Assembly (NCBI RefSeq): GCF_963576615.1
Contig: NC_088714.1
Location: 65,759,167-65,823,166, forward strand
Source of the DNA: Watersipora subatra
Taxonomy: Eukaryota > Bryozoa > Gymnolaemata > Cheilostomatida > Watersiporidae
Length of the DNA stretch: 64,000 bases
Direction of reading: 5' to 3'
Shown here: positions 24,501 to 33,849 of the stretch, piece after piece
How positions within the stretch are numbered: position 1 is the stretch's first letter
How the letters are laid out: the number at the start of each line of letters is the position of its first letter
Made by a program: the position numbers and the translations under genes
Notes under the pieces: model-generated
Database searches by the model: none
Seen by the model: the letters and a program-made list of their open reading frames with translations, nothing else
What the model was told of the DNA's origin: nothing

Positions 24501-27500
24501 TTTAAAAAAGTGTTTGGTCATGACAAACAGCAATAATGAAAGGAAAAGATTATATGTTTATATCTCTCCCCCTGCAATAGAAGAAATGCAATATTAGAAG
24601 TAAAATGCACTGATATTATTAGAATAACCAATATTATTAATATAGTAATACAGTAATAATAGAAAACCAATGCACAATTTTGTTTATATTTAAAAACGTC
24701 ATAGCTAACAATATCAAGAAGTATCAAGAAGAATATCTAAACTTAAAATTAGATATCGTAATAATCTCATAATCGTTAGAAAAAAATATCATCGTCATTT
24801 CCTTTACTTACACTGCGTTGGACACCAGTTAGAATACCAAAGTACTCAAATGTGTCTAAAATGTCAGTTACTTTGAAATCGGCAAAAATGAAACGATTTC
24901 AGTACTCCTACGTTAATTACAGAAACTTTCGGCAATTCGACAATGCTATAGACTAGTGAAATGTGCACGTTATTCTTTCGTGAAATGCGCACGACTTAAT
25001 CGTTCTATTCTCTGTCGCTCGGCGTTTCAATTATCGGTCTTAACTTTGATAAAAGTGAGGCTTAGCAAGTTTTAATAACGATTTTCGTCCAAATAAATCT
25101 GTCTATTTGTGTATAATCTAATCAGATGGGTAGGTTTTAAGATAATGCCGACGGTTTACAAAGACTTGGTAACATATTTAAATAGGCTTATATGTGTTCT
25201 GTATCGTTATTATACTTTAACGACTCTACAAAATGATGGTTAAATTTGTGATGAAATTTCGAGACAAGGGTTCGTCTCATTGTTGATAAATAATTTTCGG
25301 GAGTTGTGTGCACATGTGCATTTATCATAAATCTCCCAACCAATCGCTTCGCTCGTGTTTTGTCGTGGGAAAACTTATCGTAGCACTAGTTTATGACAAA
25401 CACTTCGAGTTTTACCAAAGACCCCGTATCAAATATAGATGCTCGCTACTTTACAGTTTTGTTTTGGCTTGGACTAATCGTCAAGTCGTAACCTGATCAT
25501 GTGACCCAATACTTCAAAATAAATTTTTGCAGCACTTTTCGATTATCACAGGTAACCAACAGGCTCGTCATGATTACCAGACAATGATATGTACTCCTTC
25601 GAGCTAAGGTTAAAAAGTTTAACAATTTTTCAGGTAAGTTATAAGATATCAGTGCTAAAAGTGACAGCATTACAATGACGATAAAATAGACGTGTAAGAA
25701 CAATAGACATGGTTTCATTGAATGCGTGAAGTATATTTGTGAAAATATTTCGACGAATGAGATTGCATGAAAGTGTAAACAGAAACCATTCTGTAACAAC
25801 TACGTCCCATTTGAGCTGTTTTGGAAAGCGAATCCAAACTATGGCGGTCTCGTGTGGCTGCGATTAACTGTTCGTTTTTTAGCTTTTAAGAGCTTGTAAT
25901 CACATTCCCATATATTTTGCACCTACAAAACAACAAAGTAAAACATGGTGAATCATTTGATACCAAATAACTGTAATGTGAATTTGGTTGCAAATCAACC
26001 TTTAACAAATATTCAGGGCAGGTGCAGCCATTACGCTTGTGGAAATCTAATAGCTAGTCCTTGAAAAGTATTCCAATTCTTAGTTCAGGTAGACCAATAG
26101 GAAAAGTACAATAGCTATTATATATACATTATTATATAGAGCCTGTTTAAACGGCGCTGTGATACATAATGAAACTCTACATAAAAATAGTTAATTTTCT
26201 ACACATTTCTTTGGACCATCAAAGGTTGGGTCACCTGAATACCTCTACACACCTTAACTTCGCATCTTCAGTACAAATATTACTGAATTTACTTGCAATA
26301 GTCATTTACCTGAACTTTAATTGACAAAATTGTTTACTTTCAGTTCTCATTTAAAATATTTTTAGAAACTTTGTTTCAAGATGAAGATTTCTAGAATATT
26401 CCGACTTGACAGAAGAATACCAAAAGCCTAAAATAGTTTGTATTATCATTTTAAAGAATATCTAAATAAATATTTGTTTACAAATACAGTACAAAATGTT
26501 TAGTGTGAGATAGTTAATTATTAATTTCTTTGAGATTATTTTAAGCCTGCTGGCGCAATCATAACATCATGAAAATATTCATGTGCAGTTATCTACTCCT
26601 TTAGTAAGGTGAGACAAATCCATGTTTATGCATGACCAAGTAACAACAGCTATTAATAGTCTATTATACTATTAGTTGGTCACAGCTGGGTCGGTCGGAG
26701 ATGGAGCTGATGATGTAGATTGTAGAATAAAACTTTTTAAATGAATTATAAAATATTAATATTGTCTGAAATTATATAAAACTAATTAAATGAAACACCC
26801 ACGAAAAACGAGCTAACATTATTGAGCCAGAAATAAAAAAATGTATTTGGAGTTATTAAAACTATGAGAAAATACAAAATCACAATTTGGGTTTTTCAAA
26901 AATCTAATTATTCTCAGATTTGTCTGCTTTTTAATACACAAATTTGAAATGATAACTTTTAAGGTAACAGACTGAGAAAGACTAGGGAATGATAAACAGA
27001 AGAGGCATACCCGGTGCCAAGTGAGTGGCCCCAGACATATATTGGAATATGAGGTCCTGCTTTCTCTCTTAGCATCAGATAGAGACTGACCACATCACTC
27101 ATGACACCATCTTCTGAAGTCGGAGAGCCTGTGGAGTCACCAAATCCTGCAAAGCACAAAAGTGAGAACAACTTCATAATTGTCCTGACAGATTAGCGAC
27201 AATTTTTTTAAACTTTATAAAATGACAAGGCAAAAGTTGATGTATGTGACAAATAGTAAGATGGCAGGGAGCACAGATTACAATTTTAAACAAGTGTTGG
27301 AATTTCACCAATGATTATTTGCCATGGAGTATGGCATCTGAGGTCAAAGTTTAATCTTTCTAGCATGATAATTTGGGTTTGTAGCCTCACACATTTTCAA
27401 CCGTGTGAACCACTTGTTGATGGCTGGTCTTATGTTGCCCCCAGCTCAATCACTAAATATTTAGACAACTTTTTTATTTATGCCCAAGAAACGAGCGAAG

Positions 27501-30500
27501 AAGAGACAGGCAGAGGTAGATAGACTGACCTCTGTAGTCAAATGCTATAAAATGAAAGCCCAGCGCTGCCATCTGTTGATAGAGTACCACTCTATGATAA
27601 AGAGCCCTGAAACACAGCGGACAGTTATACAGACTAGGTTAATAGCATGAAAAATCTTACTAACCTCTATAATCTAAGGCTATAATGTGGAACTCCTGGG
27701 ATGATAACAATTTATACATAATCACTCTATTATCCGTGCCTCTGCAACATAGAATCAGCAAGACTTGTGTCAGTGTTTACCTAAAGTCATCAAGTCTCTC
27801 TTTTACTGCCAGCTACAGAGTTCTTATATAGACTGAATGACTCTATTTGGACCTCTATGGTACCTGGTATTTGGTAGCTCGATGTCTCTGCTAAATTAAA
27901 AAAAAAACTCTTTTCACAAAACTTCTGAGACCAGTTACATTCATCATGCAATAAATTTAAAATTATACAGACAAGAAAATGACCGAAATTCTCTCTTTTG
28001 AATGACAACAAACAAGTCAAATTCTTATGATATAAGAATTTGACTTGTTTGATTAAATTAAATTTTGATATAAATTATATAAAATTACATGATTTTCACT
28101 AAAATAAAGCTAGAAACATACTATTATAAAATATGTCGTCAGAACATTGGATACCGGTATTTTGGAAGAACTGGTCGTGAAACTAAGAAGTAAGAATATA
28201 ATATTATACCAATCCTGGTGTGACCAGGAAACGCTAGCCTTAGTGCAGCAAACCCAGATGTGAGCAGAAATATTAACCCTAGTGCAGCAAACTCTGGTGT
28301 GACCAAAAATCCTGACCCTTGTGTGAACAAAAAAACACTAACCTTAACCCACCGAATGCTATGGGGTGACCGAGAAAGGCCAAATCTAGTGCAGCAAACA
28401 CATTGGAAGCTAAGACCCGCTGAACATTCAGTAGAATTAAAGAGTTAACCTTCTTTCAGTTTGAATAAATAAAAAAGACAACTATCAACAGGCGAGGTCT
28501 GTTGGCAAATGACAGACCTGGTACCAGTATTTCCATGGCAATAGAGCATGATTGATGGACCGGCAGACAACAGAGATTCAAATTCCTCTGGTTGTAAACC
28601 TGGCTTCTCCAAGGACTTGGGGAGAACATGCCTACAAGAATCTGTCATTTTATCAAATTTGTCATTTATTGTATTATATTCAGGTATTCTTGTATTATAT
28701 TCAGTTATTATTTTATTATATTCATGAATGTGGAAGGTTCACTTCAAGGTTCTCCAGCGTATTAATTTAAAAACATCTTCCAACACAATGGTCAATGTGA
28801 AAGACTAGACCTACACCTGAACATAGCTGAGGTCTTTGTCCAACGGCTGGACACCCGATAGGGCTGCACAAACTTGTACCAAAGCTTCTTATGTAAATAT
28901 GTGATAGCATTAACCTGAGAGTGCTTCAGGAAAATATGGAAAAAAGTAAAAAATTTCCAACGAAAAATACCGACAAGATACAATAAAATAATATCAAATG
29001 GCAATAATAAAATAAATCAAAGACACCCACCAGACACCAACGGTTATGTTGTCCTCCACATGATGGTAGAAGTTTCTAGCATAGTCTAGTTGAACAGAGC
29101 TGGGGTCAGACAGGTTAACGTTGTACGGTATCTTAACTACAACACATTTCATAGTACAATACATCCTTACGCAGTAATGTAACCATGTGACAACCCAATG
29201 AAGTGCTTGTTAAAGTCTTGCTTTACCTTGGAAATAGAGTCTGATATACTTTGTGTGTTTTGCAAACAAAAATGAAAGGATGTTGATCTAAAGACTAATG
29301 AGCTTTTTGCAAATCTCACATGTGAAGATAACTCCTGCAGACATGTGAATAACCTTTCTGAAAGCACGATTTGATATTATAATGAATGGTTGGCCTGAAG
29401 TTGAATGTTGCTATAATAATATTTGATTCCTTCTGCTAAGATCTCCCTGTCCGATAGGGTTATTATAAACCAAATCAAGAGACTAATCAGGTGCAGTGCT
29501 AGCTACCTTTATGCTATGGCAGATATACAATAATAGAAAATTCAAGCTATAACTAAAATGTTGGCAACTTGAATAAAAAGGAGAGTGATGCAAGGGTGTA
29601 AAGTACACAGTATTACATAAACATGCTCATAGAAAATCAGCTCTGACAAGTGACAGCGAAATGCACATTTGATGCCAAAATAAAAAGGTTCAAGGTACAG
29701 CACTAATATCTTACACGCATTAAGGTAAACGATGTGCTTTGAAATCTGGGGAAATATTTTGATGACGGCCGGAGCGACGACTGCGAGGAAGACGACTAAA
29801 GATATGAGGAGGTAGAATACTGTCCAACACAAAAACCTACAAGAGAGGAATTTGTTACACTTGAGAAAACTAGTCAATCCATGGGTACAGTTTACTCTAT
29901 TAATATATATGTATATATGTAGCTCTATATTCATACCTGTCTATAATCCTCATACTTACGCCTACTCTATATACATGTCTATGCATTGTTTATAAACCTA
30001 TATACATGTATATTTCTCCCTATCTATAATTCTCATACTTATACCTATATAGAGATCTATGTATACTTCTATGTGTCTATAATTCTCATACACCTACATG
30101 TATATATATGTAGACCCATCTATATTCATACCTGTCTATAATTCTCATACACCTACATGTATATATATGTAGACCCATCTATATTCATACCTGTCTATAA
30201 TTCTCACACATCTACATGTATATATATGTAGACCCATCTATATTGAAACCTGTCTATAATTCTCATACATCTACATATATGTAGACCCATCTATATTCAT
30301 ACCTGTCTATAATTCTCATACGTATATAGAGATCTATGTATATTTGTACGTGTCTATAATCTTCACAAACCTATATATACATATATATATATATAACTAT
30401 ATATATATATATAACTATATATATATAAATATATATATGTATATATATATATGTATATATGTAAAATTGGGTAAAAATGAAAGTTAAAGTTAAGTTTAAA

Positions 30501-31717
30501 ACAACTTTATTACTAATAGTTTCATATTGCCATGCAATAATCATCAGATAAAATTGTTAGCACTGAAAACGACTTATATATAGACTTATATATAGTCGTT
30601 TTCAGTGCTAACAATTTTATCTGATGATTATTGCATGGCAATATGAAACTATTAGTAATAAAGTTGTTTTAAACTTAACTTTAACTTTCATTTTTACCCA
30701 ATTTTACATCGCTCTATTTTAATATTGAGCACTTTCATGCAAGAGACTGTTCATACTGCATCTACTGTATATGTATATATGTATATATATATAGACATAT
30801 CTACACTTCTACCTTTTATATTCTTCATACCTACACCTACTATATTTATTCAACACTATGTTTATGGCTGCCCTTATTCCTCATACCTGCCTATAGACTT
30901 CAAACAACTCGCGCAAGTCTGGGGAGCGACATCCAAGGCACTCCTTTCACCACCACGACCATCAGTCTCTGATGATGGACTCTCATCTGTATTTCTGAGC
31001 CCGCTACCTGCCAGGATAAAACTGAGTTGTTTGGATAACAACTACAGTTGGTAGTTGTACTACCAACTATCATACTACTGGTTAGAATGATAGCCATAAA
31101 AGCTCTTATATCCCTTTAGAATAACTACACTTTTTGGTGAGCCAGTGTGATGAACATATTTCTCTAAATTTTGGTGACAAGTAATTCTACTTCCTTAGCA
31201 GAATTTATTCCCTCTCCGCTGCATGTATAGCACTATATTTCTAACCAGATTTAGCCTGGAACTAATTATACTGTGATACCTGCGCATGGGATTTGACACT
31301 TGAGTAATTGCAGCTGAATGCCCTGCCTAACACCACCAACGGTCCTTCTGTGATTTGAACCGTTGACCTAATGATTATATGCCAGCGCACTAACCTCTGA
31401 ACCACGCCTGCTCCTGTACAATGCATAGGCTGCTCCTAGCCAATACACAATGCCCTTGCGATACATTTACCACTACCAAATAGTAAATCAGAAACAAGCA
31501 ATAGATATGTCGATCACACCACTTCCTCATTGCCTCTATAGACATTAATGCTGCTGCCAACCTTCAAGTTACTACTATAAACAAACAAACGAGCAGTGAT
31601 CTACTACAATTGTCTTACAGAGAGTATTACGTAAAGCAAATACCTAAACACAAGGTCTTACCAACATTTCCTTCCATTCTTCTTCGACGCATCCTTTCTG
31701 CGAGTTTCTCAAATTTT
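18543..31717 (-). CDS. ABHD12: ABHD12-type lysophosphatidylserine lipase
   Basis: Exons in transcript order: 31717-31662, 31007-30887, 29836-29715, 29136-29031, 28631-28518, one of 27741-27665 or 27606-27530, 27146-27011, 23300-23097, 21055-20977, 18671-18543. All phases match. Counting from the first in-frame ATG in exon 1 (31692) the product has about 372 aa (human 398). ABHD12 is a single-pass ER membrane serine hydrolase that cleaves lysophosphatidylserine and related lipids. Seen here: one TM segment (about 52-75), the HGNTG oxyanion motif (159-163), nucleophile Ser232 in GHSLG, acid Asp319 or Asp320 in LILHAEDD, and His358 in LLHKW. ESPFNN and LPRIIE also match the family. The true start may be in a further upstream exon, since the frame is open at the 5' side of exon 1. 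The stop TAA overlaps a possible donor (GA/GTAAGT), so another short terminal exon is possible. Confidence 0.92.
19498..20670. mobile_element. Family B transposon, copy 1
   Basis: The left end CTGTAAAACCTCTATTTGG is mirrored by the right end (complement TCGTAAAACCTCTAATTAAA), with TA on both outer sides, as for Tc1/mariner-type insertion. Subterminal repeats of the type CAAATAGAGGTGGCGTTCAA occur at both ends. No transposase is found. It lies in the last ABHD12 intron. Related copies are at 34882-35202, 39604-39702, 50098-50206 and 56268-57260. Confidence 0.8.
20740..20910. repeat. Degenerate 12-14-bp CAATTGACAAAT repeat
   Basis: Imperfect tandem copies of GGCAATTGACAAAT immediately before ABHD12 exon 9 on the genomic + strand, that is, just downstream of that exon in the transcript. 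Confidence 0.8.
21060..21685. repeat. 36-38-bp minisatellite
   Basis: About 17-18 copies of a unit containing GTAACAGTATATGATATGAG followed by TAATAGTGTGTAGTGTAG, with shorter units that lack the TAGTGTAG tail. It lies in the ABHD12 intron and begins 5 bp from exon 9 (on its acceptor side), so the acceptor borders the array. Confidence 0.95.
24105..25370 (-). mobile_element. Helitron-like element, copy 2
   Basis: Read on the - strand it starts TCCCACGAC and ends TTTCTAG, as in copy 1 at 8966-10152. Comparison with the uninterrupted family C copies shows a clean insertion without target duplication (host AGTTT / TATATTGAGC). Its middle (24170-24905) differs from copy 1 and resembles parts of the family F element at 44960-47031, and holds a direct duplication. 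Confidence 0.6.
24270..24740. repeat. Direct duplication, period about 250 bp
   Basis: The segment running from GACAAACAGCAATAA through the TATTAATATAGTAATA run to the GCACAATTTTGTTTA motif is present twice, starting near 24268 and 24520, about 95 percent alike with small indels. Confidence 0.85.
27530..27606 (-). other. ABHD12: ABHD12 alternative exon 6b (77 nt)
   Basis: Enters in phase 2 and leaves in phase 1, encoding 25 whole codons from ALYHRVVLY to FIAFDYR. This is the strand/helix segment after the oxyanion loop. Acceptor TTTCAG and donor GTCAGT are good. It resembles vertebrate ABHD12 (HRVELY...LGYHVV.FDYR) in its HRV.LY and LGFH positions. Length and phases equal those of exon 6a, 58 nt upstream in the transcript. 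Confidence 0.88.
27665..27741 (-). other. ABHD12: ABHD12 alternative exon 6a (77 nt)
   Basis: Same length and same phases as exon 6b, encoding 25 whole codons from GTDNRVIMY to IIALDYR. About 10 of 25 residues match 6b. Acceptor TTGCAG and donor GTTAGT. It keeps the YK.LSS seen in vertebrate ABHD12 but has SQEF in place of the usual LGYH-like turn. Including both exons would put the exon 6b sequence out of frame and reach a stop (TAG) inside it, so only one can be used per mRNA. Confidence 0.88.
28010..28050. repeat. Perfect 19-bp hairpin in ABHD12 intron 5
   Basis: Arms AAACAAGTCAAATTCTTAT and its exact complement, separated by 3 nt. It lies in the intron that leads into the alternative exons 6a/6b, about 270 nt before exon 6a. 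Confidence 0.9.
28200..28400. repeat. Imperfect ~55-bp repeat, 3-4 copies
   Basis: The motif CCTTAGTGCAGCAAAC..TGGTGTGACCA recurs near 28218, 28268, 28320 and 28390 with considerable divergence, also inside ABHD12 intron 5. Confidence 0.7.
29935..30345. repeat. ~59-bp minisatellite with CTGTCTATAATTCTCATAC core
   Basis: Six to seven copies, each with the palindromic ACATGTATATATATGTAGA segment. Divergent at the edges. It lies in ABHD12 intron 2. Confidence 0.9.
30355..30458. repeat. TA-rich microsatellite
   Basis: (TA)n with occasional TGTA and TAAC steps, abutting the large foldback element. Confidence 0.95.
30459..30709. mobile_element. Near-perfect 251-bp foldback element
   Basis: Two arms of about 112 bp, apparently identical, begin ATGTAAAATTGGGTAAAAAT and mirror around a short AT-rich centre (GACTTATATATAGACTTATA). 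Nothing separates the arms except that centre. The arms match without visible mismatches, implying a young insertion or gene conversion. It lies in ABHD12 intron 2 and would fold into one long hairpin in the pre-mRNA. Confidence 0.92.
31344..31414 (-). repeat. tRNA-derived SINE head / tRNA pseudogene
   Basis: On the - strand the 71-nt stretch has an A-box-like TGGTTCAGAGG, then TTAGTGCGCTGG, and a B-box GGTTCAAATCA in tRNA spacing. The ends do not form an acceptor stem, so a SINE head is more likely than a functional tRNA. Confidence 0.65.
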
Positions 31718-33834
31718 CTGTAAACAACACAATATGATGAGACAATAAGTTTCAGAAAACACTCGAGAGAAAAAGAGACTAGGAAAGCTTTAACTTAAGA
31801 TTAAGCTTGAACTTTTTTGAGCGTTAACTTAAAAAAGCTTCAACATTAAGATTTTATCTTGTTTCATTGTCTTTACATATAAAACGGAAAACAAAATGCT
31901 AAAGAAGCTCTGAGACTAAAAAATGTTTGACTTTTTAAGAACTTCAGAGCCTCAGCTATTAAATGAGATTCAGTTTTAACAAAAGGCTCTTATATCACAA
32001 AAGAAGTGTAATGATGTAATAACAAAAATGTAGATTTAGAGATCAGATATCCACAATCCTGTTCACTTCTTGAATTTTTACATATTCCTCTCTGAATACA
32101 CAAGTCTAATGTATATCAGTAATGAATCCAGGCTTCAGATCAAGACAAGTACATCATATGAAAAAGAACCACCAGAACATCATTTCTTAATGTCACGTGC
32201 TACAAATCAGCCTGCATAGTATGCATATCTAAAGAACAGTGTATCAATCAAGAAACAAGCCTTGACAGTCATCATGCAAAGCATGAGAAACCTTGTCAAC
32301 ATTTATTAGGCATATGCTGACTGCGTTTCCTAGAATATGTTCAATCTTTGCTATATGTATTTTTTCCATATGTGAAAAATGACCTGGCGAACAGTTTAAA
32401 GTGCTAATATTAAAACGACTCTTGGAGATATCAAAAAAGGGTCAGAATAGTTTTGATTCACATAATTGACTTATCACATGACAATTGCTATACTTTTTTT
32501 ATCGAGAATAACCTAAATAACATCTTCAAAATCAAATAAAGTTAATAGAAAAGTTGATGGCATCATGGCAGCATAAATTTTTCATTATTTATTTTGAATG
32601 CTATCCAAGTTATACATTATTATATAATTAATAGCTCGCATTAATGGTTACTACATTAATAGTTCAGATATATGAGTGAACACATAGCTCCATTTTAAAG
32701 ATTCCATTCCAACAATGATCTGCAAAGTGCTGAAAAAACTTTAGTCTATTTTTGATATTTATGTCTACGACATTATTACATCATCCTTCTAATTCGAAAG
32801 CTAGCAAAAATAAAAGGTATTTTCAATTTGATTGAGTAAAAACACTAGCATATGATTGAAACAATTAATGCAATAAACAGTTAAACATAATTCTGTTAAG
32901 TATGGCTTACATAACTGGCAAAGAGTCTTTAATTATTTAACAACACATCACGATACTTTATATAAAGCATGACTAAAGTTGTCTTCACTCGTGAACATGT
33001 TGATTTAAGAACTGTTTAGATTTCCAGGTTGCATTAAAAAACACATATTAAAATAATCATGGCTTTTTAAGAGACGACATTATCAGGATCTCCACCCCTT
33101 CCTAACACCTTTGTGCAATGTATTAACACGAAATTTCAGCCTGGAGCTTGAATAAACATGCAAAAATTATAGTAATTGAGTAGAGTAAAAAAAACACAAA
33201 TGTGGATGCTTGCATGCTTTACAAAAGCACTTGGCTTCTCAAAAATGTATCTACTGATTCATCAGTTTATCATTTCCTAGTCCTAAAATAATTGCATTAA
33301 TAATGAGCTCGACAATGCATTAGTGGTAATGGCCGACACAAACAATTTTTAGTCGACCAACGTGACGCGAATGCCGTTGAAAATTGTACATTTTTCTATA
33401 TATCCTCGTCTCACAACACAATTTTCAGTTCGCAAGGCGGTTTGTCAATAATGCTGATTATCGATGGCGAACAACTCTGTTTCGTGTTTTTTCTGCATTA
33501 CAGAAATTGTTTCAAATTAAGTTACTTGATTTATTAAAAATGAATTAAAACCACATGAGCAGGCCAGTCATAGACTATCATTAATTTTTATTCATTAGTT
33601 TACACCGACAACTAATCTGAGAGGAAAAAATTAAACCGGGTATACGCCTATCAATTCATCTTGAAAATGTAGGAAGTGTGAAAAGCTACGGAAACAGCCT
33701 TAGCGCAGAAAACGCCTCGCGTTAAATACAAACGTTTCCATGGAAGCAAGCAATTCGTCGATAGACAGATTATTGTCCAATCAAATCCTTGTTTGTTGTG
33801 ACATTCACGCAACAAAGATAGTGAAGTATTTTCG
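31718..33834. other. ABHD12-SUZ12 divergent interval, ABHD12 side
   Basis: AT-rich, unique-looking sequence upstream of the first recognised ABHD12 exon. It may hide an upstream ABHD12 exon, since exon 1 is open at its 5' edge. No tandem repeat. Confidence 0.4.
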
Positions 33835-33846
33835 TCCCGCGCCAAA
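33835..33846 (-). promoter_or_regulatory. Perfect E2F-type site
   Basis: TCCCGCGCCAAA is the complement of TTTGGCGCGGGA, matching the E2F consensus TTTSGCGC plus flanks. It sits in the least AT-rich part of the interval between the divergent ABHD12 and SUZ12 genes. PRC2 genes are known E2F targets in mammals, so a role at the SUZ12 promoter is plausible. The transcription start is not mapped. Confidence 0.45.
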
Positions 33847-33849
33847 TAC

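Larger units (their letters stand above)
23861..26003. mobile_element. Family C transposon, copy 2 (interrupted)
   Basis: Left and right TIRs match 2375-3254 (inverted orientation). It is split by the Helitron-like element at 24105-25370; removing that restores the sequence seen in the uninterrupted copy. It lies within an ABHD12 intron. Confidence 0.8.

Noticed and set aside
31344..31414. Functional tRNA gene
   Set aside because: A and B boxes are present but the acceptor stem does not pair; a SINE head or pseudogene fits better.
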